Counted from the first letter of the stretch, positions 37,209 through 46,521 are shown. The stretch: 64,000 nt of DNA from Dysgonomonas sp. PF1-14 (GCF_029892965.1 NZ_JARXWN010000004.1:186001-250000), one strand, 5' to 3'. Notes: generated by a model from the sequence alone, not told the origin. A program made the numbers and translations.

Positions 37209-37521
37209 TTTTTACTGAAAACTTGTCGAAAAATGAAACTTTAATACCGGCGATTAGTATTTGCAATTAACAGTATTTGTTAATGATAATAAGCCTTTCT
37301 GTTTATATATATGCTAATGTATGTGTTCTAAAATATAATATATGTTAGTGTAAAATTAACGCATAATTGGTAGGTGACTGATAACAATAGTTAATATCAT
37401 GAAATACATAATATACTATTTGGGGACATAGGTTTCATTAATGAAATTGCCTGCCATATCTAAAGCTGTGTGACACTGAACTTTATGTGCGGGTTTTGAT
37501 GCAGATGTACTTTTTCGGAAA

Positions 37522-37546
37522 AGCCTCCTGCTTACGGCAGGAGGCT
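37522..37546 (-). terminator. intrinsic terminator of the second surface-protein gene
   Basis: AGCCTCCTGC (37522-37531) and GCAGGAGGCT (37537-37546) form a perfect 10-bp GC-rich stem with a 5-base loop and TTTT following on the minus strand, 73 bases after the stop at 37619. Confidence 0.85.
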
Positions 37547-37618
37547 ATAATTCTGAAAAGCTTTATACGCCAAAACTTTATCGGTTTTCCTTTATTATTG
37601 TATGATTAACCTTATCTA

Positions 37619-39460
37619 TTAATGAGGATTGATACCACTAACGGCTGCTTTCTTAAGAGCCCATGATACTGCATTTAGTTCAAGAGCCGCATTATACACA
37701 AATTGGGTTTCGGTACTACTAGGACCATATAGTTTAGAGTTAGGAAGTCCTGTGTTGGTGTAATACGAAGGATATGCATTATTTGTAGTATTTGAAGATG
37801 AAGACCCCGTACTATCTCCTATAAAAAAGAAGCTTTTAGAGTCGTTATACCACACAATGGAATAGGTAGGATCCACTTCTCTTTTCGAATTTTCTACTCC
37901 TCTTGCTGTACAAACTTGTACAGAATTGGGAGGTAATTGAGTCATAATCACTGACCCTGTAGATCCATTGTCTTCTCCCCAGTATTTGGAACAAAGATTT
38001 CCAAATGGACCATTAATCACCGGGTCTTCCGGAAAATTTGAGATAAGATAAATGTCATCATTTCCACTTGCTTGAGCTTGAGCAGTCTGTATCCCAAATA
38101 TACCATTCAGTAAGATGTTCACATCGCTTGATGTACCATCTGCTGATCCATAAATTACAGTTCCTCCTTTATTGATATAGTTTGCTAATGCTGTAGTTAA
38201 AGCGTTGTTTGGAGCAGTTGAATAAGCAAAATAAAGTATTACATCGGGGAATTTTCCATTATACCCGTTGTTAATCTGATCAGTAGCGGTAGAAACACTT
38301 CCTGTAGACCATAATTGGCTTAGACCTAGTGTTTTAACAATTCCATTAGGGCCAAAGCTATCTCCGTTGTCTAAGGCTTTTTTTCTTTCGGCGGTAGCCC
38401 ATGAATAGGTTCTACTATTACCCACAATAGCATAAGTCATGAACGGAAGAGTAACAGGAATTGTAGCATTACAAGTGGCATTTCCATCTTTGGTATTGGA
38501 AATAATAGTTACTGGAAAATCATTATTAACAGTAGGGCTTCCGCTACCTACCAGAGTTATGGAGTGGGATCCTGTACTGGTAAAATCGCCTGTGGCAGAG
38601 AAACGTACCCCATTTGTTTTTTCAACAAGAATAGAATATGAACCGGTTTCAGATACATTCACGTTTAAAGTTATAGTATTGGCACTTGTCAGATTCTGTC
38701 CTTTTACATATTGTCCGTTGACCACCACACTCGAACAATTCAGGGAGTAACTGCTCACCGCAGAAGAAACTTGTACTTCCGGCTCACAGCCCTGAGATAG
38801 TTCTATACCGCTGAAGGTAAGTTTATCGGTTTGCACATCTACTGGAGTGCCTTGACATGGGATATTGACGGTCATAGATCCTACATTCAACGCAACTCCC
38901 GACAGGTAAAAGTTATACCCGTTGTTTGATGTTGCCGTAATAGCAAAAGCCCCGGCCTTTGTTACATTAAGGTTGATGCTTAAATAATTTGCAGAAGTGG
39001 TCGTCATTCCCTCTACATATACTCCATTGACCGTAATGTCGGAGCAATCTACAGGGGCGAACTTTGCATTTCCCATTTTCTCTTGAAAGCAGTTCCACTG
39101 TCCACCGTCCCACTGGTTAAATCCAAGACATAATTCGTCATCATCATTCTCTTTCAGATTGTAAACGATGAGTCCTGTATGTGCAGGCTTTGTCACTGTT
39201 TTGTAGTCAGTGTTCGTTGTATCTCCCTGATAGAATGGAAGTAGCTGGTACTTATTTTCCAACTCTACACGCGGAAGTAGAAGCCCTCCATTTTTAGCTG
39301 TAACACCGCCCGTACTGGGCGCTGTCTGGTCTTTGATCTGTAGGGTAGCATGTTTTTCCGGCGCTTCGGAGTGACCGATAGTTACCTGAGCTTTCATCCC
39401 GCCCAAACTACTTATTATTAGAAAAGCATTTAATAATAAGACTGATAGTTTTGTCTTCAT
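37619..39460 (-). CDS. modular secreted surface protein, paralogue with a different C-terminal domain
   Basis: The 613-residue product shares its start (MKTKLSVLLLNAFLI), the N-terminal module (LLLPRVELENKYQLLPF, AHTGLIVYNLKE, WDGGQWNCF) and Ig-like Cys repeats with the gene at 34660-36573. The repeats are DCSDITVNGVYVEGMTTTSA and NCSSVVVNGQYVKGQNLTSA. The last ~260 residues are unrelated to the fibrinogen-like domain: TYAIVGNSRTYSW and DVILYFAYSTAPNNALTTAL followed by YINKGGTVIYGS. These suggest an alpha/beta flavodoxin- or glutamine-amidotransferase-like fold, with no catalytic residues I can identify. It is probably a surface protein with a swapped effector domain. Confidence 0.7.
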   Translation of the reverse strand: MKTKLSVLLLNAFLIISSLGGMKAQVTIGHSEAPEKHATLQIKDQTAPSTGGVTAKNGGLLLPRVELENKYQLLPFYQGDTTNTDYKTVTKPAHTGLIVYNLKENDDDELCLGFNQWDGGQWNCFQEKMGNAKFAPVDCSDITVNGVYVEGMTTTSANYLSINLNVTKAGAFAITATSNNGYNFYLSGVALNVGSMTVNIPCQGTPVDVQTDKLTFSGIELSQGCEPEVQVSSAVSSYSLNCSSVVVNGQYVKGQNLTSANTITLNVNVSETGSYSILVEKTNGVRFSATGDFTSTGSHSITLVGSGSPTVNNDFPVTIISNTKDGNATCNATIPVTLPFMTYAIVGNSRTYSWATAERKKALDNGDSFGPNGIVKTLGLSQLWSTGSVSTATDQINNGYNGKFPDVILYFAYSTAPNNALTTALANYINKGGTVIYGSADGTSSDVNILLNGIFGIQTAQAQASGNDDIYLISNFPEDPVINGPFGNLCSKYWGEDNGSTGSVIMTQLPPNSVQVCTARGVENSKREVDPTYSIVWYNDSKSFFFIGDSTGSSSSNTTNNAYPSYYTNTGLPNSKLYGPSSTETQFVYNAALELNAVSWALKKAAVSGINPH

Positions 39461-39477
39461 CTTTTTTACTAGTTTAG

Positions 39478-40005
39478 TTAAGTATTAAAATTCATATAAT
39501 TGTTAATTAGATCACGTTCAGAAAAAACAATGCACTGAAGTACCCGGCTTCGATTTTCGCAAATGGAAGGTGGGGTAATAAAGGGAAGACAATATTGAAG
39601 ACAATAAACAATACTTTGGTAATAAGTAGAGTAATACCCTTCATTTTTCTTCAGGCATTGAATTTGTATGTTTGAAACACGATGTAGTCTCTTACGGCAT
39701 ATCCGGTGATATGCCGTAGAAATCACTTCATTCAATTTCTTTGTCAAAAAAATTAAATAGCTTTTGTCTCTTTTTAAATTATTGGTTAAGCTTATGCGTG
39801 TATGCACGCAGTCTTGCATGCACACAAGAGTGCGCATGGAATAGTATGTAAATAAGATTAAATTAAGAAAATTGCTTTTGGAATGTAAGTGGTGAGGATT
39901 ATTTAGTCTCTCTCTCTCTCTCTCTAGCAAAATAGAGCTAACTTCCAAATTTTCAGATGGAAAAACAGTTGCAAATCTTACTGCATCTTGTGTAGAAATA
40001 CTCAT
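39478..40005 (-). CDS. candidate leader ORF B (conserved N-terminal peptide)
   Basis: An ORF opens about 25 bases after the predicted transcription start and reads MSISTQDAVRFATVFPSENL before EVSSILLERE. The conserved core matches leader ORFs A and C. Right after it a dinucleotide repeat encodes alternating Arg-Glu, so slippage would change the frame. Later similarity to ORF A is patchy and the frames differ near the 3' end. Only the first ~35 codons are credible as a conserved peptide; the full 175-residue length may be accidental. Confidence 0.3.
   Translation of the reverse strand: MSISTQDAVRFATVFPSENLEVSSILLERERERLNNPHHLHSKSNFLNLILFTYYSMRTLVCMQDCVHTRISLTNNLKRDKSYLIFLTKKLNEVISTAYHRICRKRLHRVSNIQIQCLKKNEGYYSTYYQSIVYCLQYCLPFITPPSICENRSRVLQCIVFSERDLINNYMNFNT
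39907..39924. repeat. simple sequence repeat (TC)9
   Basis: Nine TC units lie within leader ORF B, against about four CT units at the matching place in copy A. Dinucleotide tracts of this length are prone to slipped-strand mutation. Confidence 0.9.
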
Positions 40006-40035
40006 TATTTTGTCTTGTTTTACTTATATCGGTTG

Positions 40036-40067
40036 TAAAAGTACATGCAATTTTTCTATTTCGCAAA
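40036..40067 (-). promoter_or_regulatory. promoter B of the surface-protein leader (-7 and -33)
   Basis: On the minus strand, -33 TTTG (40064-40067), a 20-base spacer and -7 TACTTTTA (40036-40043). Sequence and spacing are conserved with promoter A, which supports both. Confidence 0.55.
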
Positions 40068-40224
40068 TTTTTGCTGAAAACTTGTCGAAAAATGAAACTT
40101 TAATATCGGCTATTAATATTTGCAATTAACGGCAGTTGTTAATGTAAAGAAGCCTTTCTGTTGACATATATATGCTAATATATGTATTCATATGTTTATT
40201 GAAACAAAAAGGCTGTATATAAAA

Positions 40225-40255
40225 AAGAGTGGAAGGATTTTGTCCTTCCACTCTT
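40225..40255 (-). terminator. intrinsic terminator of the susCDE operon
   Basis: A perfect 13-bp stem (40225-40237 with 40243-40255), a 5-base loop and a T-run on the minus strand follow the susE stop by 31 bases. It separates the sus operon from the surface-protein genes. Confidence 0.9.
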
Positions 40256-40285
40256 AAAGTTTAGTGCCTTACTTATAATTATCTG

Positions 40286-41392
40286 TTAAGGTAGATCCCC
40301 AACAGGAATGATAATATAGTTTCCTGATAAGCTGTTCAGTGCAACAAAGTACGTTCCGGCTTCTTCAATGATGAAGTCTTCTCCACCGGTTTTTCCGAAT
40401 GGGAACTCTTGCTCAGTTTTTGTCGAAGCACCCCAGTTGCTATCCCATCCGGCATTTGCCCTGAATTTCAGTGCACCTGCTTTCAGGTTTATAGATTTGG
40501 TAACCCATACATGGTCGGCCACTTTTTCCATAAATGTATCGTTGTCCCAGTCGATAGCAGCAGTACCTACCATACCTATTTTTTCATATACAGGCGCCGG
40601 CTTAGTGTATGCTTCCATTTTTATTTCCAGAGTTTTCAGGTCTACCGACAATGTATATAGTCCTGCTCCGGCGGAAGCATAATTGTCTCCGTTATTTTTA
40701 GGAGATAATTTGCCTCCCTTGTATGCATATGCATCATCCCAGTTACCAGCTTTGGTTGGGAATTTCATTCCTCCGGCTTTAAACACTCCGGTATAAGTAT
40801 ATTTAAGATCGGCATCTGAGCTTTGATCGGCGAAGAATAGTTGCAGGTCACTTCCTACATTTTCTTTGCCTTCGTTTTTCCATCCAACCAGACCGTCACC
40901 GACAATATAGAGTGCCGATTTGATAGACGGACGACAAGTGAATGTTACCTGCTTTGTTTCCGAGTAGAGGATCGGACCAGCTTCTGCTGTACCTAAACTG
41001 GCTTTCAGACGGAAATAGAGTGTTATTTCCTGTGAAGATTCAACAAATCTCAGCGCAGCCTTATTCAACATATCGTAGGTAATCTTTATATATGTATCAG
41101 CAGTAGTTGTAACACTTTGAGCTGTTTCGAAAGATGGCGATACGTCCACTTGCATATTATATGAAGGAGGTGCCTGTATATTGTATTCGGCCTTTGTCCA
41201 TTTCCAGTAACCGATAGAGTCGGATAGGACAGTCTCTTGCTCTACAACAAAGTTTTGTAGTACATTTTGCTCCAGTACCGGTTTCACAAAGCTACTGTCT
41301 CCATCCAGTTTGATGTGGTCGTTTTCATCAGTACATGCCACAAAGGCAAGTAAGGAGAAGACAATGATTGAAAATATATTAAGTTTTTTCAT
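40286..41392 (-). CDS. susE: SusE/SusF-type starch-binding outer-membrane lipoprotein
   Basis: The 368-residue product is a lipoprotein (LAFVAC, Cys at 20). It has an N-terminal SusE-like domain at about 25-145 (YWKWTKAEYNIQAPPSYNMQ, SQEITLYFRLKASLG). Two starch-binding-like beta domains follow, each opening with a SusE/SusF phrase (ALYIVGDGLVGWKNEG; KIGMVGTAAIDWDNDTFMEK) and rich in Trp. SusE and SusF proteins hold starch on the cell surface. It is the third gene of the operon, 34 bases after susD. Its length matches SusE better than the longer SusF. It supports starch as the substrate of this locus. Confidence 0.82.
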   Translation of the reverse strand: MKKLNIFSIIVFSLLAFVACTDENDHIKLDGDSSFVKPVLEQNVLQNFVVEQETVLSDSIGYWKWTKAEYNIQAPPSYNMQVDVSPSFETAQSVTTTADTYIKITYDMLNKAALRFVESSQEITLYFRLKASLGTAEAGPILYSETKQVTFTCRPSIKSALYIVGDGLVGWKNEGKENVGSDLQLFFADQSSDADLKYTYTGVFKAGGMKFPTKAGNWDDAYAYKGGKLSPKNNGDNYASAGAGLYTLSVDLKTLEIKMEAYTKPAPVYEKIGMVGTAAIDWDNDTFMEKVADHVWVTKSINLKAGALKFRANAGWDSNWGASTKTEQEFPFGKTGGEDFIIEEAGTYFVALNSLSGNYIIIPVGDLP

Positions 41393-41426
41393 GTTCTAGT
41401 ATATTATGTTTCTATATTGATACAGA

Positions 41427-43049
41427 TTAATAACCCGGATATTGAGTAAGATTTGGATTTGATCCCATATCGTCGGCAGGTATCGGGAATACATTATATT
41501 TCTTGTCCACCGATTTACCATCGAAAGTACCACCTTTCCATTGCCATATATAAGACTCAGTAGTCAGTTTATCGAAGCGGACAAGGTCGGTACGGCGTTG
41601 TGCTTCAAAGAAGAATTCACGTCCTTTTTCGTCCAGGATGAAATCCAGTGTCAGGTCAGAGTTGGTGATAGTTGCATTGTCATCATTCCCATAGGCACGT
41701 TTACGCAAATCGTTGATCAGTTTGAGAGCTGTAGAAGCATCTCCTCCTGCACCTCCACGCAGAACTGCTTCTGCATAGTTCAGATATATTTCGGCCAGAC
41801 GGAATATAGGGAAGTCTGTGTAAGCAATATTGCTTGCCGGAAGCGAACCGTTCTTGTTTACATTAGAGAATTTAACAACGGGAATACCATCCTTGTATTT
41901 TGCTGGATCAATAATGTCTAAGTTTTCGGCCAAATCTGGTTTCAACATTGTGTAACGGCTGTCGTCTGACAATGAGTTCTCTTTCTGGAATATTCTTTGA
42001 AGTGACACGCGGGCACGGTTGCCTTGCCATGCTCCCTGTGCATTTATGTCTCCTTGCAGAGCTGATGGAACTGTACTACACAGCAGGAATGTCATACCAC
42101 CCCATGTTTGAGTATCAGCGCCTTCGTAGCGTACAGGGAAAATCATTTCCAGTGAATTGCCATTGTCGGCCTTGAACATATCGGCATAATTCGGCTCCAG
42201 TTGGTAACCTACAGCCATTACTTTATTGCTGTTGGTTATACTTTCGGTATATTTCTTTTCACCTGTGTATGTCTCAGCATTCAGATACAAGCGTGAAAGC
42301 AGTGACCATGCAGCAGCTTTGGTAGCGCGTCCGTAGTTTTTAGAGTTGTATCCTACAAACGGATCGAGCATATCGTTCTGGCACTCGTTCAGTTCTGTTT
42401 CTATATATGCAAACAGGTCTTTTGCTGCAATTTGCTCCGGAGCTACTTTTCCTATTTCGTTGTCTTCTGTAACAAACGGAACATTACGGAACATATCGAG
42501 CAGATAGAAGTATGACAAAGCTCTCATAAAACGAGCATCGGCTCTGTATATTTTTATCTCAGCCTGATCGGCGCTCGAAACACCACGTTCGTTCAGCTTA
42601 TCGCCAGTTGTTTCACGCAGATATTCGTTAGACTGGTTTATCTGATAATATAGGCGATAGTACATCCCTTTAATAAAGACATTACTGGCATCCCATGTAT
42701 GATAGTTGAATCTGTCGATACCAACGTCATTCCAACAGCAATGTGCTTCATCGGTAGGCAATTGTTGCAGGTTCCATAGTGCGCGCAGGAATGATGCCTG
42801 GCTACCACCGTCAACTCCGGCTACGTCCTGATCTCCGTCACCACCTTCGTTACCCGAAATGGCTAATCCGGCATAAATCTTAGCTAAAGTAGATTTATAA
42901 GTACTCAGTTCTTTCCCATAAGCGGTCTCTGCAACCGGTTCGGATGGATCGAGAGGGAGTGTATCGAGATCTCCAAGACAAGAGGTAAGGAATGTTGTCA
43001 ATCCGAACAACATTGCTATTGTCATGAATTTATATTTTATTGTTTTCAT
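41427..43049 (-). CDS. susD: SusD-family starch/glycan-binding lipoprotein
   Basis: The 540-residue product is a lipoprotein (FLTSC, Cys at 24) with SusD features: N-terminal LGDLDTLPLDP, the tetratricopeptide-like helix ADARFMRALSYFYLLDMFRNVPFV, and the C-terminal RagB/SusD region FRLAEIYLNYAEAVLRGGAGGD followed by EFFFEAQRRTDLVRF. It caps the SusC channel and binds oligosaccharide at the surface. It lies 22 bases after susC and 34 before susE. With susE, the GH97 gene and the maltose-type operators, a starch or maltooligosaccharide substrate is likely. Confidence 0.9.
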   Translation of the reverse strand: MKTIKYKFMTIAMLFGLTTFLTSCLGDLDTLPLDPSEPVAETAYGKELSTYKSTLAKIYAGLAISGNEGGDGDQDVAGVDGGSQASFLRALWNLQQLPTDEAHCCWNDVGIDRFNYHTWDASNVFIKGMYYRLYYQINQSNEYLRETTGDKLNERGVSSADQAEIKIYRADARFMRALSYFYLLDMFRNVPFVTEDNEIGKVAPEQIAAKDLFAYIETELNECQNDMLDPFVGYNSKNYGRATKAAAWSLLSRLYLNAETYTGEKKYTESITNSNKVMAVGYQLEPNYADMFKADNGNSLEMIFPVRYEGADTQTWGGMTFLLCSTVPSALQGDINAQGAWQGNRARVSLQRIFQKENSLSDDSRYTMLKPDLAENLDIIDPAKYKDGIPVVKFSNVNKNGSLPASNIAYTDFPIFRLAEIYLNYAEAVLRGGAGGDASTALKLINDLRKRAYGNDDNATITNSDLTLDFILDEKGREFFFEAQRRTDLVRFDKLTTESYIWQWKGGTFDGKSVDKKYNVFPIPADDMGSNPNLTQYPGY

Positions 43050-43071
43050 ATTTCTGTTATTTTTTCAGGAA

Positions 43072-46000
43072 TTAAAAGTTCAGGTTTACACCCAGCATAA
43101 ATATACGTGGACGCGGATAGATATTATTGTCTATACCTTCATTGTTAAATTCAGGGTCTAAGCCGTCGTATTTAGTAATTACGAACGGATTCTGTACAGT
43201 TCCGTATATACGCGCCGAACTAAGCACTTTCGATACATTGCGGAATGTATATCCCAACGAAATGTTGTCCATTCTCAGGAATGACGCATTCTGTACATAA
43301 TAGCTCGATAAATACTGAGGGTTGCTGAAATTAGTGTATCCTGCTGTAGTTACACGGTTTTTCAGGAAGCCTGTAGGGTCTAGCATTGATGAGCCTCCAT
43401 AGGCTTCGCGGTTAGACTGAACATTGTTGTAAGCATAGTTGCCAAAGCTGGCACGTAGAGAGAAGTTGAAGTCCCAGTTTTTGTACGTAAGCTGAGATGA
43501 AAGTCCCATAAACACGTCAGGGGCAGATTTCTTATATGCAATAAGGTCTTTTTCATCTATTACTCCGTCTTTGTTCTGGTCTATATATGCACCTTCTATA
43601 GGGCTACCGTCGGCATTGTATATTTGCTCATATACATAGAATGAGTTAAACGGATTGTTCAGGGAGTGTATCAGTACGTTGTTTCCTGTACCACCGCTAA
43701 TGCCTCCGTGCTTAATACCAATATAGTTAGGATTGTCGAAATCCAACATTTTAGTAATCTCATTCTTGTTGTACGATACATTGTATCCGAGTGTCCAAGT
43801 CAGGTCTTTAGTATCTATTACATGACCGGTGATATTAAACTCAATACCCTTATTTTCCAATGTACCCGAGTTCATGATCAGCTGATTGCTGAAGTTAGTT
43901 CCTGCAGGGATAAATATGTTATTAATAAGGTCTTTAGTTTTACGATAATATACATCTACGGCACCGGTAATGCGGTTTCCTAAAAATCCGTAGTCGAGTC
44001 CCACATTATACGTCGTAGTTTCTTCCCATTTCAGGTCTATATCATAAGGCTCAGGACGCAATAGTTGTATCTTTTCGTCACCCCAGTAATAATTGGCTCC
44101 GGCTTTGCTATATCTATATTTTGGCATATAAGGATAGTCGTTATCACTAATGTTTTGTTGCCCTGTAATACCATATCCCAGACGAAGTTTCAGGTCAGAC
44201 ATTACATTCTGATTTTTCATGAAACCTTCTTCCGATATTCTCCATGCCAATGCTGCAGCTGGGAATAGCCCCCAGCGATTGTCTTTACTGAAGCGGGATG
44301 AACCGTCGTTACGAAGAGTAACTGTCAATAAATATTTATTGGCGAATGTATAGTTGAAACGTCCGAAGAATGAAATCAGATAGTTTTCAGACTCGTAGCT
44401 TTTCCCTTCAGAGTAATGTGTTGCACCTTTCTCTTTTTGCATAGCAAGAGAATATGGATATTCGGTAGAGTCATATTTGTAAAAATTCTGCCATGAATAA
44501 CCCGCCATTACATCAAAACGATGTTTTTCATTTAACTCTTTTACATAATTCAGATAGAAATCCATCAGATAGTTTTCTTTCTTCTGCTCATAGTTCTCAT
44601 TTTCTCCGAATCCTGTTTTGAATTTGCCTGTAACCCAAGAACGCACAGAATTATCCAGTGTTGTATTCCATTCGCGGCTGTTCGAGATATCGTAACCTAG
44701 ATTTAAGTTAGCACGCAAATCAGGGAAGAAATGCAGTTTGTAATCGAACTGTATGTTACCAATACTTCTCTTTACTCTGGCCTTGTCGTATTTAGACAAT
44801 AATGCGTCTACAGGATTCATTAAGCCTACATCAATAGGTGTTTTGCCATCAGCTTTCAGAGACAGGTAATATCCATTTCCGGGATCGCCTTCCTTGTAAT
44901 TAGGGTTATAAACCGGCTGTGTAGGGTCAAATTCCGATGCAGCACCAATAGCGCCAGTATCGGCAAATCTGGTCAGGTTGTAAATTCCTTTCACGTTCAA
45001 TTGTACGCTCAACATGTTGTTGAAGAATTTAGGACTCAGGTTAATAGCTCCAGTCCAACGTTCCATGTTAGATGTCTTCAATATACCGTTTTCGTTAGTG
45101 TAACCAAGTGATACACGGTAAGGAAGTATTCCGGCAGCGCCAGATATACCCACATTGTGGTCGGTACTGTATGCCGTTCTGAAAATTTCATCCTGCCAGT
45201 TTGTTTTTGCAGTACCCATTGCTTTGTACTGGTCACTTTCGGTTCCGAATTTTTCAGTTATAAATCCACGGAAACCATCGGCATCCATAACGTCTACCTC
45301 TCCGGCCTTAGTACTTACCGAGAATGTTCCATTATAGTTTACACTCACCTTTTTACCCAGACTACCCTTCTTCGTAGTGATCAGGATAACCCCGTTAGAT
45401 GCACGCGAACCGTAGATAGCGGTTGCAGAAGCGTCTTTCAATACTGTAAAGTTTTCGATATCGTTAGGGTTGACCGAAGATAAGGCATTTCCCATTCCTT
45501 TTATACCACCACTGTTGTCGACAGGAACACCGTCGATAACGATCAGCGGGTCGTTACTTGCCGACATGGAAGAACCTCCACGTATGCGGATTGTAGCACC
45601 GGCACCCGGAGCACCACCGTCAGTTACAACACTTACGCCGGGAGCTTTACCTACCAGCAGGTCGGAAGCCGAAGTAGCCATCCCTTTTGCCAGTGAGTTT
45701 GCATTAACTGTAGTTACAGCTCCGGTAAGGTCTTCTTTTTTCACACTACCATATCCGATGATAACTACGTCCTGAAGCATTTCTACGTCTTCAGCCATAG
45801 TTACATTGATTGTTGTACGTCCGCCAACCGGAATTTCCTGAGCTGTAAAGCCCACATACGAAAATACCAATGTACCGTCCGCCGGCGCATTTATAGTATA
45901 GTTTCCATCTAAGTCAGTTACAGTACCGGTAGTAGTACCTTTTACTACAACGCTACCGCTGATGATGGGTTCGTTGAGGTTATCCCTCACATTTCCTTTC

Positions 46001-46107
46001 ACCGTAATAGTACCGCTTTGCGCATACATGTTAGGTGATAAGGTAAGCATTCCCAGCATAAAGAGCAAGAATACTTTCACACATCTGTTCTTAATCTTTC
46101 TTTCCAT
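43072..46107 (-). CDS. susC: SusC-family TonB-dependent receptor of the starch-type operon
   Basis: The 1011-residue product has a signal region (VFLLFMLGMLTLSPNMYAQ), a CarboxypepD-like domain at about 33-115 (VKGNVRDNLNEPIISG, FSYVGFTAQEIPVGG), TonB-box region VVIIGYGSVKKEDLTGAV and plug (LLVGKAPGVSVVTDGGAPGAGATIRIRGG). The barrel ends in LGVNLNF. It would import maltooligosaccharides across the outer membrane with SusD. It is the first gene of susCDE. Upstream lie a short conserved leader ORF and a LacI/MalR-like operator variant, and the region is shared with a divergent efflux operon. Confidence 0.92.
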   Translation of the reverse strand: MERKIKNRCVKVFLLFMLGMLTLSPNMYAQSGTITVKGNVRDNLNEPIISGSVVVKGTTTGTVTDLDGNYTINAPADGTLVFSYVGFTAQEIPVGGRTTINVTMAEDVEMLQDVVIIGYGSVKKEDLTGAVTTVNANSLAKGMATSASDLLVGKAPGVSVVTDGGAPGAGATIRIRGGSSMSASNDPLIVIDGVPVDNSGGIKGMGNALSSVNPNDIENFTVLKDASATAIYGSRASNGVILITTKKGSLGKKVSVNYNGTFSVSTKAGEVDVMDADGFRGFITEKFGTESDQYKAMGTAKTNWQDEIFRTAYSTDHNVGISGAAGILPYRVSLGYTNENGILKTSNMERWTGAINLSPKFFNNMLSVQLNVKGIYNLTRFADTGAIGAASEFDPTQPVYNPNYKEGDPGNGYYLSLKADGKTPIDVGLMNPVDALLSKYDKARVKRSIGNIQFDYKLHFFPDLRANLNLGYDISNSREWNTTLDNSVRSWVTGKFKTGFGENENYEQKKENYLMDFYLNYVKELNEKHRFDVMAGYSWQNFYKYDSTEYPYSLAMQKEKGATHYSEGKSYESENYLISFFGRFNYTFANKYLLTVTLRNDGSSRFSKDNRWGLFPAAALAWRISEEGFMKNQNVMSDLKLRLGYGITGQQNISDNDYPYMPKYRYSKAGANYYWGDEKIQLLRPEPYDIDLKWEETTTYNVGLDYGFLGNRITGAVDVYYRKTKDLINNIFIPAGTNFSNQLIMNSGTLENKGIEFNITGHVIDTKDLTWTLGYNVSYNKNEITKMLDFDNPNYIGIKHGGISGGTGNNVLIHSLNNPFNSFYVYEQIYNADGSPIEGAYIDQNKDGVIDEKDLIAYKKSAPDVFMGLSSQLTYKNWDFNFSLRASFGNYAYNNVQSNREAYGGSSMLDPTGFLKNRVTTAGYTNFSNPQYLSSYYVQNASFLRMDNISLGYTFRNVSKVLSSARIYGTVQNPFVITKYDGLDPEFNNEGIDNNIYPRPRIFMLGVNLNF

Positions 46108-46229
46108 TTGAATAATATTAAGATTAACGTTAATATTGATTTGATTACTTTTATTATGGTCGATTTAATATCTCAGGGTCATGGTTTAGATACAAGCAGG
46201 AAGACGCTAGCTCTCAACTAGGTTATTTT

Positions 46230-46361
46230 CTAATTGGGGTAAGCATCCTTTTTATTTTCAATGCCGTTACTATCTCTTTTTCGCAAAATAGTATTAACTG
46301 CCAAGTTTTCAGTTAGAAAACCGACAGCTGAAAATGTTGTATTATGAGATTTAATTTGCAT
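46230..46361 (-). CDS. candidate leader ORF C upstream of susC (43 codons)
   Basis: The ORF starts at the ATG at 46361, ends at TAG and lies 122 bases before susC. It reads MQIKSHNTTFSAVGFLTENL followed by AVNTILRKRD. The core aligns with leader ORFs A and B in the pattern F(A/S)xVxFxx(E/D)NLxVxxILxxR. At the DNA level this stretch also folds: CTGTCGGTTTTC-taact-GAAAACTTGGCAG is a 12-bp stem with one bulge. The peptide, the RNA fold or both could be what is conserved. No clear promoter was found upstream. Confidence 0.35.
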   Translation of the reverse strand: MQIKSHNTTFSAVGFLTENLAVNTILRKRDSNGIENKKDAYPN

Positions 46362-46521
46362 TAATTTTAATTTTGTTTTTCAACTTTTAAATTAATATGA
46401 TGAAGTACGCAATGGGGATTTTTTTTGTATTCTTTCATGGTACTTACATTCTGTAGTACAAATATCATAACAACTATTAGCTTTCGGGATATAAAAAATT
46501 ACAAAAATTAGGTTTTTGTTA

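Larger units (their letters stand above)
36574..37331. repeat. duplicated upstream region, copy A (leader and promoter of the fibrinogen-like gene)
   Basis: This ~750-base stretch is closely similar to 39461-40192, upstream of the paralogous gene. Similarity covers the bases next to the ATG, the leader, the promoter and about 120 bases beyond. It ends in a shared CTTTCTGTT/TATATATGCTAAT segment. The block implies duplication of regulatory region and signal peptide together. The remainder to 37521 is AT-rich with nothing recognisable. Confidence 0.85.
39461..40192. repeat. duplicated upstream region, copy B
   Basis: This is the second copy of the ~750-base leader and promoter block (see 36574-37331). 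It includes ACGGCATATC-ACCG-GATATGCCGT, a perfect 10-bp hairpin on the minus strand near 39695-39720; copy A keeps the loop but has a damaged stem. Copy B also carries an expanded TC repeat. Confidence 0.85.

Noticed and set aside
46230-46361. Reading the susC leader only as an RNA stem-loop
   Set aside because: The 12-bp stem exists at this locus, but the matching regions at 37060-37130 and 39930-40000 do not fold the same way while the peptide pattern is kept; I therefore list it as a candidate ORF and mention the fold.
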